From the NCBI RefSeq assembly GCF_006715005.1, contig NZ_VFMJ01000002.1, positions 1 to 64,000 of the forward strand: a DNA stretch of 64,000 bases. The letters run 5' to 3'. The notes under the pieces are model-generated. The model did not search any database. It was not told where the DNA came from and saw only the letters and a list, made by a program, of their open reading frames with translations. This document shows positions 33,995-42,256 of the stretch, in pieces. The DNA comes from Serratia marcescens (GTDB lineage Bacteria > Pseudomonadota > Gammaproteobacteria > Enterobacterales > Enterobacteriaceae). Within the stretch, counting starts at the first letter, position 1. Every line of letters begins with the position of its first letter. The translations under genes and the position numbers were made by a program.

Positions 33995-36052
33995 TTACGC
34001 GGCGGCGCTGTTGTCAGCGTCCTGTAAAGTGGTGGTGTCATCGGCCACCGGCAGCAGGCACTCCGGCACCCAGCCGCCGGCGGTCAGTTCATCCTCGGCC
34101 AGCTGCGCGGCGTCGCCCTTTTTCATCTTGAGCACCGAGGCCGCCTGCGCCACCTTCCCGGCATCAAGTAGTGCATCGCTCATCAGCTCCTTGCTGATGC
34201 GCCCGAAGTAATTGGCCTTGGTCGGTTGCCACCAGTCGCGCAGCGTGAAGTCCAGCGCGTGCTCGAGCGGCGTCAGGGCATCGCCGACTTTGCCATCCTT
34301 CGCAGGCCACAGCTGCACGGCATCGAGTGACAGGCCGACGCAGTACGACAGCAGCGCCACGACCTCGGCCTGTTCCCACGTCAGCAACCATGTGAAATCG
34401 GTATTCCACTCCGGCGGCAATTTCGCCTCCCACTGCGCGTGCAGCTCGGCCAGTTGGCGATCGGCGCGGCTCCCTTCCGCCGTCGGGGCTTTGGTCAGCA
34501 GCTCCCCACGTTTTGGGGTCAGGCTGGTTTGGAGCAGCGATCCGGCGTAACGCAAACCGAACACCTTCACGGCCAGCGTGTGGGTGTGCAGCGCCAGCGC
34601 CACGGTCGGGTTCTCGACCAGCGCGCCCATCACCGCCAGCGTGCGCTCCGCCGACAGGCTGGTGATCAGCGCCGCCGACAGCCCTTTCTCCTTGGTTTTC
34701 GGTGCAGCCGTTTCAGTGGTCGCTGCGCCCTCGCCGTTGTCATCAGCGCCATTCCCGGGGGTTGCTTCGCTCGCCCGCAGCACGATCCCGCGCTGATAAA
34801 CCACCTCCCCGTCACGCAGAGACGCCACTACCCCGCCGCTGCTGCGCATCGCCTGCGGCCATGAACGGATGATCGCCTGTGCGGTCAACCGCGCAATATC
34901 GGCTTCGACAGCGTCGCTCTCGACGTTCAGCGCGTGGGTATCGGTATCGCCATCCGCCGCCTCGAATGCCGCTTCCAGCTCGCGGAACCGCGCTTTCAGC
35001 CGGGCGATCTCGGCCTGTTCGTCAGCGGTAAATTCCGGCTGCGGTTCGGCCAGCTCGCGATACAGCTCCGCATCCTCACCCCATGTTTTAATGGCCGAAA
35101 TGCGCCCTTCCGCCCAGCTCCAGCCCTCGTCCTCGGCCACCTGCTGCGCCAGCGCGTGCAATTTTTCACGGGCAAGACGCTCCAGCATCGCCGGTTCGGT
35201 CAAAAAGCCCTCGTCGGTAAACAGGTCGAATTTGAAGGTGCCGCCCGCCGCCTCGTAGATCTCGCGCCCGACGAACGCCAGCTGGTTGTTGTCTCTGGCC
35301 GAGACTTCGCCTTTCAGCACCGCCTCGCGCAGGTGCTGCGGGGCAGCCGCCCAGCCGTGCGCGTTGTCCCACACGTCACACTGACGTTGATGATCTTCGG
35401 TGGCCGACAGTGCCTGCAACTGGTCGAGGGTGATCTGGTCGTCGGCGAGCGCATCGAGCAGCACCGGCGCCATTGTTGCCAGACGCAGACAGCGTTGAAC
35501 GTGACGCGTGCTGAACCCCAGCAGATCGCCGATCTGTGCCGGTGTCTGCCCGTCCGCCGACAAATCGCGGAACGCCGTGACCTGATCGGCCGGGTGCATC
35601 TGCTCGCGCTGGCTGTTCTCCATCATCGACACCACGCGCGCCATCGCCTTGCTGACGACCAGCACCTCGACCGGGTAATCGTCGGTCACGATGCCGTCCG
35701 GGGTGGTCTTGTCGGCGTCGTTCTCCTGTTCCATCAACCAGCGCAGCGCCAGAGTGCGCCGCTCACCGGCGGCGACGCCGTACCGGCCATCTTCCAGCTC
35801 GAACACGACCAGATTCATCAGCAGACCGGCTGAACGGATGGAAGCGGCCAGCCCCTCGATCGACGTCTGCGAGGACTTTTTCTTGCGCACGTTCAGGTCA
35901 GTCAGCACCAGCTGGCCGAGCGTGGCGGTTTTGCGCACGGCCTTGGCCAGCGCCGCCTCGATTTTTTCCGCAAGCGCGTTTTTCTTGGTTGTAGATTTGG
36001 CCGGGCGGGTTGTTTTGCCCTTGGCCGGTAAGGTAGACTCGATGTTAGACAT
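33995..36052 (-). CDS. YubM-type ParB/Spo0J nuclease-domain protein
   Basis: A 685-aa protein with an N-terminal ParB/Srx domain (about 45-150: NVRKKKSSQTSIEGLAASI, GRYGVAAGERRTLALRWLM) including the box NSQREQMHPADQ, then an HTH (QTPAQIGDLLGFSTRHVQRCLRLA). A long alpha-helical and Glu/Ala-rich C-terminal region extends to 685. Proteins of this kind (YubM of F) lie before psiB in leading regions. The function is not defined, and DNA binding or nuclease activity is expected from the domain. It is not the partition ParB of this plasmid. GAGG stands before ATG 36,052. Confidence 0.88.
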   Translation of the reverse strand: MSNIESTLPAKGKTTRPAKSTTKKNALAEKIEAALAKAVRKTATLGQLVLTDLNVRKKKSSQTSIEGLAASIRSAGLLMNLVVFELEDGRYGVAAGERRTLALRWLMEQENDADKTTPDGIVTDDYPVEVLVVSKAMARVVSMMENSQREQMHPADQVTAFRDLSADGQTPAQIGDLLGFSTRHVQRCLRLATMAPVLLDALADDQITLDQLQALSATEDHQRQCDVWDNAHGWAAAPQHLREAVLKGEVSARDNNQLAFVGREIYEAAGGTFKFDLFTDEGFLTEPAMLERLAREKLHALAQQVAEDEGWSWAEGRISAIKTWGEDAELYRELAEPQPEFTADEQAEIARLKARFRELEAAFEAADGDTDTHALNVESDAVEADIARLTAQAIIRSWPQAMRSSGGVVASLRDGEVVYQRGIVLRASEATPGNGADDNGEGAATTETAAPKTKEKGLSAALITSLSAERTLAVMGALVENPTVALALHTHTLAVKVFGLRYAGSLLQTSLTPKRGELLTKAPTAEGSRADRQLAELHAQWEAKLPPEWNTDFTWLLTWEQAEVVALLSYCVGLSLDAVQLWPAKDGKVGDALTPLEHALDFTLRDWWQPTKANYFGRISKELMSDALLDAGKVAQAASVLKMKKGDAAQLAEDELTAGGWVPECLLPVADDTTTLQDADNSAAA

Positions 36053-36138
36053 AGTGGTTTCCTCTCAGTTATCACGTGTTGTGCCAGTCCCGATGGCGTC
36101 AGGACTGGCGGTGAGAAAGCGGCTGCAATGCCGCTTTT

Positions 36139-36429
36139 TTATCGCCCGGTGCTCAGGCTCCAGTGGGTCATGGTCATCTGATCGCTGGCGGCCACCGGCC
36201 ATCCCTTTACGATCCACACCGAAATGGTGTCAAAATCCCCAAAGTCCGCGAATACCTCTTCCGCACCTGCCGGTACGACCGGCGGTTCAATGGTGCCGGT
36301 CGAACGACCGCACACCGCTTTCACGTAGCAAAACAGGTCATACACCTGCGGTACGGTCAGGCCACAGTTGGTCTGTGCAGATGCTGCTGTAGGCTTCGTT
36401 GTCGCGCTGTTGACGTTTTGTGGGTGCAT
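36139..36429 (-). CDS. Unknown 96-aa leading-region protein with shared leader
   Basis: The start at 36,429 (GGAGG upstream) gives MHPQNVNSATTK, the third form of the leader shared with the genes at 29,726 and 32,232. The remainder (LTVPQVYDLFCYVKAVCGRSTGTIEPPVVP, DFDTISVWIVKGWPVAASDQMTMTHWSL) is unlike the other two proteins. It is the first gene after repeat R3 and precedes YubM-psiB-psiA. Confidence 0.65.
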   Translation of the reverse strand: MHPQNVNSATTKPTAASAQTNCGLTVPQVYDLFCYVKAVCGRSTGTIEPPVVPAGAEEVFADFGDFDTISVWIVKGWPVAASDQMTMTHWSLSTGR

Positions 36430-36570
36430 GTTGCATTCCTCCGGGTGGTTGATTGATGCCGCTGTGAGTATTCGCCGTCGCGAAAAGGCTGAGTCAGCGC
36501 GGCGGGGAGCGTCGGCAAGGGGCGGAGACGAAAAGTTTTTTGACCGCAGGGAGGAAAAGTTTTTGGCGGA

Positions 36571-36868
36571 GTGCATTTCACCCCTTGTCGTTAAGCGAAG
36601 CGCTGTGCTGTTATCAGCCGCGACGGGAAGGCTCACTGCAGCAGACGTACCACGGAAGAATGAACGGGCACCCACCCGACACGCCGGCGCGACAGCGGCC
36701 GGAGGGGCGACCTTAAAGCGCCTGTGGCGCGGTGCGTTCCCTGCGCGGCGCGGCAAATTTGCCGCTGCAAGCGTGCCCTGGCGTCAGTGATGGAAGCCCG
36801 CAGGGTGGCGACGGCAAGCCGGCGCCATGCGCAGCACAACAGCGCGCCCGGACGCCCAGGCACTACCG
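36571..36868 (-). repeat. Leading-region repeat copy R3 (candidate single-strand promoter)
   Basis: About 298 bp, the most diverged copy, but with the same blocks as R1 and R2 in order (GTGCATTTCACC, GGGGCGACCTTA, CTGCAAGCGTGCC, GATGGAAGCCCGCAGG, GCCATGCGCAGCAC, GCCCGGACGCCCAG). It heads the operon of the 96-aa gene, YubM, psiB and psiA. The rest of the spacer up to 37,100 is GC-rich and holds no gene that I can support. Confidence 0.75.
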
Positions 36869-37100
36869 CATTCGCAAAGTGCCTGGTGAAACAGGAGCGG
36901 GAAGAGTAAGAAGAGGAAGAAAAACGATATTCTTGAAAGTACCAGGTAAGAAAGACAAGTCCGGTACATTCTCCGAATGGCAGCGTCGGCGGGCGGCGCA
37001 GCCGCGCGCCTCGCCTGCCTGCCGCTGCAAGCGGCACAAGGGGGTTTCGCGCTCACAAGTAAACCACTATGCCGCCCTACATACGCAGGACGACAACAAA

Positions 37101-37499
37101 TCAGAGCTGATTAAGCAAGCCGTCGATGGTGTGCATGGCCTCCCGCTCATCCTCCGTCATTTCCTCGGCGCGGTCGCTATCAAGCCGGTTGGCGGCAAAA
37201 TGTAACAACCGCTGTAATTCCAGTTTGTTGACCGTTACGCTGCTTGTTGCGGTTCGGGCTTCCACGATCCCCCGCATGACTTCGGCCACAAATTCATGAC
37301 CTATACCGCGGCGCTGATATTCGTCAATGTCGGTACACCCCATGGTTTCCAGTAATGCCAATACATCCTGAGGGGTGGGGTTGTGCTTCTCCAGAGCATA
37401 CCGCACTGACTGTGTGTCCCATATCAGCACGGTGATCGGTTCTTCGCTGCCGTACTCACGGAACAATTCCGCTGCCACTTCTTTAACACTGCCGAACAT
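37101..37499 (-). CDS. DUF1380-like leading-region protein
   Basis: A 132-aa protein. The start at 37,499 (MFGSVKEVAAELFREYG) has GAGGA at 8-9 nt and matches the way DUF1380 proteins begin. PITVLIWDTQSVRYALEKHNPTPQDVLALLETMG also follows the family pattern. DUF1380 proteins occur in enterobacterial plasmid leading regions and their function is unknown. It follows the antirestriction gene by 58 bp. Confidence 0.65.
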   Translation of the reverse strand: MFGSVKEVAAELFREYGSEEPITVLIWDTQSVRYALEKHNPTPQDVLALLETMGCTDIDEYQRRGIGHEFVAEVMRGIVEARTATSSVTVNKLELQRLLHFAANRLDSDRAEEMTEDEREAMHTIDGLLNQL

Positions 37500-37557
37500 A
37501 TTATTTTTCCTCATTATTTTTTACAGGGCGGCCATGCCGCCCTCGGTGAAAATCCTG

Positions 37558-37983
37558 TCAATCCAGCGCGCGAATGATGTCGCCGCGCTCCGGGTGCGTC
37601 TCGATGTAGTTCCAAAGTTGCTCTTCCCGCTGCATCAGCAGTTGCACCAGACCGGCATTGCCCCGATCGTGATGCACCCAGCATCGGCGGTTGATGGCCA
37701 ACGCAGTCAGTACAATGCCGGCGGCGTCGCCGCTGACGGTTTTGTCAAACCAGTTGTCGGCGTTGATCAGGTGTACGCGGTCGCTATCGGGGGCCATATA
37801 GCCGCCGCCCTCCGGTAAACGGATGAAGTGCCAGAAACCGCCGCTGTACTGCGGCAGATAGCGATCGGCGAGCGAATACACCTGCATTTCGGCTGAGAGA
37901 AAATCATCGCCGAACATATCCGGCAGGAATGACAGACGATCGGATTCGCATACCTGCAGCGTGATGGAATGAGCATGTTGCAT
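37558..37983 (-). CDS. klcA: ArdB/KlcA-type antirestriction protein
   Basis: A 141-aa protein with the KlcA/ArdB pattern: FLPDMFGDDFLSAEMQVYSLADRY, then YSGGFWHFIRLPEGGGYMAPDSD and a C-terminal helix. GGAGG stands before the start. These proteins protect incoming DNA against type I restriction without being DNA mimics of the ArdA kind. Its place in the leading region, where it would be among the first genes made in the recipient, fits that role. Confidence 0.88.
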   Translation of the reverse strand: MQHAHSITLQVCESDRLSFLPDMFGDDFLSAEMQVYSLADRYLPQYSGGFWHFIRLPEGGGYMAPDSDRVHLINADNWFDKTVSGDAAGIVLTALAINRRCWVHHDRGNAGLVQLLMQREEQLWNYIETHPERGDIIRALD

Positions 37984-38407
37984 GGAACTACCTCCAGAGT
38001 TTCAGGGTTCGCGACACCGGCCGGTGCCGTACCCATTCGAAAGGCCGGCCTTGAGGGCGGGGAACAAGGGCGCAGTCAAAGCCGCAGCGCAAGCCCGTTG
38101 CGCGGCTGAATGCCCGTAACGGGCGCGAACGGGTGCCGACGGCGAGCATCGCGGCCCTTGTGCCACAACCGTGCCGGACTAGCGTTTGGGGACGGCACAG
38201 GCCGTCACCACACCAGAGCGTCAAAGGAAAAGAATTTAGAGAGGTGTGGGCAGGCCCAGCCTGCGCCCGTTGCGGCGCCGGCTTCGCCGGCAAGTGCCGC
38301 GTGGCGGTTCAACGGACGCGGGGCGTTCGATGCGCCCCGGCGTTCGCAGGCTTACAGCAAGGCAACCCGGGCAGGTTTCCCCTGCCCGATCGTATCCAGC
38401 CTGTCGT
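37984..38407. other. GC-rich hairpin-rich leading-region spacer
   Basis: About 420 bp upstream of the klcA-like gene with no supported gene. It holds several short perfect hairpins, such as GCCCGT-A-ACGGGC (38,112-38,124) and GCCGGC-TTC-GCCGGC (38,277-38,291). It resembles R1-R3 in composition and position but I could not align it to them. It may hold a promoter for the klcA operon. Confidence 0.4.
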
Positions 38408-38629
38408 TCAATCCTTGAAATGGTGTTCCAGCTCGTTGATCGTCTTGTAAATTTCGACGTAACGATCGTGCGCGTCCCGCAGGATATGGCCGGCAAGGCG
38501 CTCTGCCAGCACGTCACTGTTCCAGTAATACGTACTCACCAGTCCCCGCAGCCGCAGGTGCAGATCACACATGTCGTTGGACAGTGCCGCTATCGCGGCG
38601 CGCAGCTCTTCATTTCCGGTGTAATTCAT
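38408..38629 (-). CDS. Unknown acidic 73-aa leading-region protein
   Basis: A small helical protein (LRAAIAALSNDMCDLHLRLRGLV, then VLAERLAGHILRDAHDRYVEIYKTINELEHHF) with GAGGAG upstream of ATG 38,629. It begins 16 bp after the methyltransferase gene ends, so the two form an operon. No family recognised. Confidence 0.6.
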   Translation of the reverse strand: MNYTGNEELRAAIAALSNDMCDLHLRLRGLVSTYYWNSDVLAERLAGHILRDAHDRYVEIYKTINELEHHFKD

Positions 38630-38645
38630 CGCTGATGCTCCTCGT

Positions 38646-39290
38646 TTACGCCGCGTTCAGGGTGCGCAGACGCTGCAAGCGCTGCTGACCGATAGCGTGG
38701 TACTGCGCCAAAAGCTCGATACCGATATAGCGGCGGCCGGCCTGGGCTGCGGCGACGCAGGTCGAACCGGAACCGGCAAAGGGGTCCAGCACTATCGCGC
38801 CGGGCTGCGAGAACGATTCAATCAGTGGCTGAAGGACCGAGACCGGCTTTTCTGTTGGATGATAACGATTTCCGGTGTACTCCCAGGGCTGAACGTCAGA
38901 GCGTGGTTGTGCCGGCAATGCCGGGCGCCCTTTCGCTAAGATATACGCACATTCATGCTGATAGCCGACAAAGGCCGATTTTGAGGCATAAGGTTTTGTA
39001 AACACCAGGTGCCCGACAACGCGGAAACCGGCCTGCTTCCAGGCAGCCATAAAGGTATCAACCCGGTTCCAGCCATAGAAACTTACCGCCAGACTGTCGG
39101 GCTTGAGCACCCGGAACATTTCACGAAACGCCGGGCGCACCCATTCATCGTTTCTGTCGTTGGCGATACTGCGGCCGCTGCGGTCGGTAAAACCGACCAG
39201 GTAAGGGGGATCGGTCAGCACAAAATCGATGCTGTTTGACGGAAAGCCGGCCATCACCTGCACGGAATCACCCAGGACATATCGGGACAT
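38646..39290 (-). CDS. DNA methyltransferase, beta-class N6-adenine or N4-cytosine type
   Basis: A 214-aa enzyme. The start at 39,290 (MSRYVLGDS) has GAGG upstream. The catalytic motif IV (VLTDPPYLVGF, DPPY) precedes the cofactor motif I (VLDPFAGSGSTCVAAAQAGRRYIGIEL), the order of beta-class enzymes. HPTEKP is also present. No cognate restriction enzyme is nearby, so it is an orphan methylase. Such genes in leading regions are thought to help plasmid DNA survive restriction. The recognition sequence cannot be read from the protein. Confidence 0.88.
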   Translation of the reverse strand: MSRYVLGDSVQVMAGFPSNSIDFVLTDPPYLVGFTDRSGRSIANDRNDEWVRPAFREMFRVLKPDSLAVSFYGWNRVDTFMAAWKQAGFRVVGHLVFTKPYASKSAFVGYQHECAYILAKGRPALPAQPRSDVQPWEYTGNRYHPTEKPVSVLQPLIESFSQPGAIVLDPFAGSGSTCVAAAQAGRRYIGIELLAQYHAIGQQRLQRLRTLNAA

Positions 39291-39311
39291 AAGGAATACC
39301 TCGTCATTCAA

Positions 39312-39659
39312 GGGGTGCAGGAGGGGGCCAGTACGGCCCCCGTTCCCTGCTGCCCGATGTCATGGCAGGCAGGCACCGCCGCGTGTCAGGCCGACCGTGG
39401 AATACCGAGTTGGCGGGTGTATCGCCGGCGAGGCTATGCCGCGAAAGCGGCTTGAAGGCCGGGCACAGCCCGCCGCCACGCTCTCAGCGGGGGCTGCCAA
39501 TATGTCATCGGGCTGCAGGTGTGCGGTAACCACCGCGGAGGGAAGATCCGGATAAATGATCGGCCGCCGCAAGGCGGTAAGGAAAACGGAGCGTAGCGAC
39601 ATCCTCAGCAGCTACACTTAACCGGGAGTTTGAACAGAAGAAAACCAACAGGATAAGAC
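39312..39659. other. Spacer between the leading region and the lacI-type gene
   Basis: About 350 bp with no supported gene. It contains the hairpin GGGGGCC-AGTAC-GGCCCCC near 39,325-39,343 and is GC-rich like the other leading-region spacers. It should carry the divergent promoters of the methyltransferase (minus) and the regulator (plus), but I could not fix their positions. It marks the right border of the leading region. Confidence 0.4.
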
Positions 39660-40670
39660 ATGGCCACCATGAAAGACGTTGCGCGCCGCGCGGGGGTATC
39701 CGCGGCCACCGTCAGCAGAGTGATCAACAACACCGCCTTTGTTGAACCCGTAACCCGCGAACGGGTGGAGAAAGCAATGCGGGAGTTTAACTATCACCGG
39801 AATGCAGCGGCACTGGCGCTGGCAAAGCGAAGCGGCAATATGTTGGGGTTACTCACCGGTAACCTCGATGATCCGTTTTTCTCGCGCCTGGCGCGGGGCG
39901 TCGAAGATGTCACGCGAAAAGAAGGCGTCAGGTTGATGGTCTGCAGCGGGGGGCATCAGGCCGAGCTGGAAAAAAGCGGCCTCGACTTCCTGATAAACCA
40001 GGGATGTGAGGCTATCGTTGCGCACGTCACCCGAATGAATGAAGCGGACATATTGAGATACGCGGCCCACACGCCGGCCCTGGTTGTGGTCAATCGCTAT
40101 TTACCCGCTATCGCCAATCGTTGCATATGGCTGGATAATGTCAGCGCCGCGCAAGCCGCAACCACGATACTGATCAACAATGGCCACAGAAAGATCGCCT
40201 GCATCACAGCCGATCTGCCGATCGACGATAAAAAACATCGTCTCGAGGGGTACCGTATGGCCATGGCCGGCGCCGGCATCCATGTCCCCGGCACCTGGAT
40301 CATCAGCGTGCCCTTCAATGAAGAAGGCGGCGAACGTGCAGCTGAGAAGTTATTGGCCAGCGAGCAACATTTTACTGCAGTTGCCACATTCAACGATGTG
40401 ATAGCCGCCGGCATGATCCGCACCTTCCATCAGAAACAGATAAGAATGCCGGATGACATATCGATTATAGGTTTTGATGACATCGCCCTGGCCAAGTATC
40501 TTCATCCTTCGTTGACCACGGTGCATTACCCCGTGGAAAAAATGGCAAGGCGTGCCGCCAGGCTCGCCCTTCAGCTCAACACAGGCATGAATACAGCGCC
40601 ACAGAACAACCGCTATACCGCTGAAATCATCCTCAGAGATTCCGTAGCACCATCGCAAACAATGACCTGA
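39660..40670 (+). CDS. LacI-family transcriptional regulator
   Basis: A 336-aa regulator. The N-terminal HTH is complete (MKDVARRAGVSAATVSRVINN, recognition helix near residues 16-25), with a hinge helix (ALALAKRSGNMLGLL) and a periplasmic-binding-like effector domain that contains RKIACITADL and DDISIIGFDDIALAKYL. It precedes the antiporter/C-S lyase pair on the same strand and probably controls it through the palindrome at 40,721-40,738. The effector is unknown. Confidence 0.92.
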   Translation: MATMKDVARRAGVSAATVSRVINNTAFVEPVTRERVEKAMREFNYHRNAAALALAKRSGNMLGLLTGNLDDPFFSRLARGVEDVTRKEGVRLMVCSGGHQAELEKSGLDFLINQGCEAIVAHVTRMNEADILRYAAHTPALVVVNRYLPAIANRCIWLDNVSAAQAATTILINNGHRKIACITADLPIDDKKHRLEGYRMAMAGAGIHVPGTWIISVPFNEEGGERAAEKLLASEQHFTAVATFNDVIAAGMIRTFHQKQIRMPDDISIIGFDDIALAKYLHPSLTTVHYPVEKMARRAARLALQLNTGMNTAPQNNRYTAEIILRDSVAPSQTMT

Positions 40671-40693
40671 GCCAACAAGACAAGCGATTTATC

Positions 40694-40738
40694 TGAGATC
40701 TGCATCACATTAACAAACCTCATGAAACCGATTACATG
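40694..40738 (+). promoter_or_regulatory. CRP-like site and LacI-family operator upstream of the antiporter gene
   Basis: TGAGA-N6-TCACA at 40,694-40,709 differs in one base from the CRP consensus. CATGAAACC-GATTACATG at 40,721-40,738 is an imperfect palindrome with the central CG usual for LacI-family operators (7 of 9 pairs match). Both lie in the 145-bp gap before the antiporter gene, so catabolite activation and repression by the adjacent regulator are likely. Confidence 0.6.
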
Positions 40739-40815
40739 AACACCCATCCGCGCTCACATCCCCTACGAAACTTATTAGTTACGCTTGAGTAATTACCCCC
40801 TGACTGGAGTTGTAC

Positions 40816-42255
40816 ATGGATGACAAAAAAACGCTGAGCCTGAGTTTAGCGCTGCTGCCCATTGTGGCCATGTTGTTGTTGCTTATTATTGGCTATGGGC
40901 AGTTTGGCCTGCGAATAGAGCCCCTTTTATTGGTTTCTGCCGGCATTGCGGCCGCACTGGCCTGGTGGCAAGGTTACCGCTGGGACGACATTATCGATGC
41001 GATCGTCTCCAAGCTCGCGAAGGCGATGCCGGTGATCATGATACTGATCTGCGTGGGCGGCCTGATTGGCACCTGGATGATCAGCGGAACCATACCTTAC
41101 ATGGTGTACTGGGGCTTAAAGCTGATCAGTCCGCAATATATCCTGATCGCGGCTTTCTTCATCACCAGTGTGATATCCGTATGTACAGGTACCTCCTGGG
41201 GCGCTGCAGGTACCGTCGGCGTCGCCCTGATGGGTGTTGCCGCAGGACTGGACGTTCCCCTGGCCGCTGCCGCCGGCGCGGTTGTCTCGGGCGCCTATTT
41301 TGGCGACAAGATTTCCCCGCTGTCCGACTCGACGAACTTTGCGGCCATCGTTGCGGACACCGACCTCTATAGCCATATTCAACACCTGATGTACACCACG
41401 CTGCCCAGCTTCGTATTGGCGGCTATCGTCTATCTGATCGCCGGACATACCGGCGTCGTTGGTGACGTGGCTACGCCAGAGAAAGTGACCGCGATAGTCA
41501 ACGCTCTTGAAGGTCTGTATCACTTCAACCTGTTCTTGCTCCTGCCCCCTGCCCTCGTCTTGTGGGGGGCAGTGACCAAACGGCCGGTGATCCCCATCAT
41601 GCTGGCAGCATGTGCACTGGCCATTGTCATCGGCGTCGCCGTCCAGGGTTTCAGCCTGCAGCAAGGTTTAAACGCGCTAATGGATGGCTTCAATCTCTCC
41701 ATGTTTTCCACTCAGGGATTCAACGTAACCGGGATCGTTGACGATGTTCCGCGCTTGCTTAACCGCGGCGGTATGTTCTCTATGATGAGCACCATTCTGC
41801 TGGTCTTCTGCGCGTTCTCATTCGCCGGCGCATTAACACTGACCGGTGCCCTGACCATCATCATCAATCGACTGCTGAAGGTGGTACATACGACAGGCCA
41901 ATTGATTGCCGCCACCGTCGCAACCACCATCCTCGTAACCGGCGCCACCAGTGACGGGAAACTTGCCCTGCTTATACCGGCTGAGCTGTTCAAAGGCGCG
42001 TATCGCCGCATGGGGCTGGATAATAAGAACCTGTCACGAACCGTTGAAGATGCCGGTACCGTCATCGAACCGCTGATCCCATGGACGGCGGCGGGTATTT
42101 ATATGGCGACAACCCTGGGGGTCAGCACGCTGGATTTACTGCCATGGGCAGTCCAATGCTACGCCGCCGTTGTGTTTGCACTGATTTATGGCTTTACCGG
42201 CTTCGGCATTGCCAGGACACAGCCTCAAAATGACCTGCAGCAGAAGGATGCCTGA
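40816..42255 (+). CDS. NhaC-family Na+/H+ antiporter-like transporter
   Basis: A 479-aa membrane protein. The ATG at 40,816 has GGAG 6 nt upstream. About eleven membrane segments are visible, with conserved family stretches ICVGGLIGTWMISGTIPYMVYWG, SVCTGTSWGAAGTVGVALMG and SGAYFGDKISPLSDSTNFAA. NhaC-family members exchange Na+ for H+, sometimes with organic substrates (malate/lactate). Pairing with a C-S lyase and a LacI-type regulator suggests that the real substrate may be a sulfur compound or amino acid. This is inferred from context only. Confidence 0.85.
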   Translation: MDDKKTLSLSLALLPIVAMLLLLIIGYGQFGLRIEPLLLVSAGIAAALAWWQGYRWDDIIDAIVSKLAKAMPVIMILICVGGLIGTWMISGTIPYMVYWGLKLISPQYILIAAFFITSVISVCTGTSWGAAGTVGVALMGVAAGLDVPLAAAAGAVVSGAYFGDKISPLSDSTNFAAIVADTDLYSHIQHLMYTTLPSFVLAAIVYLIAGHTGVVGDVATPEKVTAIVNALEGLYHFNLFLLLPPALVLWGAVTKRPVIPIMLAACALAIVIGVAVQGFSLQQGLNALMDGFNLSMFSTQGFNVTGIVDDVPRLLNRGGMFSMMSTILLVFCAFSFAGALTLTGALTIIINRLLKVVHTTGQLIAATVATTILVTGATSDGKLALLIPAELFKGAYRRMGLDNKNLSRTVEDAGTVIEPLIPWTAAGIYMATTLGVSTLDLLPWAVQCYAAVVFALIYGFTGFGIARTQPQNDLQQKDA

Positions 42256-42256
42256 C

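Noticed and set aside
33995-36052. Partition ParB of the plasmid
   Set aside because: Its length, domain order and position before psiB fit YubM-type leading-region proteins. The partition pair is parF/parG at 44-45 kb.
28410-39311. ssb and ardA genes expected in a leading region
   Set aside because: I looked for OB-fold SSB and acidic ArdA patterns among the leading-region proteins and found neither. They may lie outside the window or be absent.
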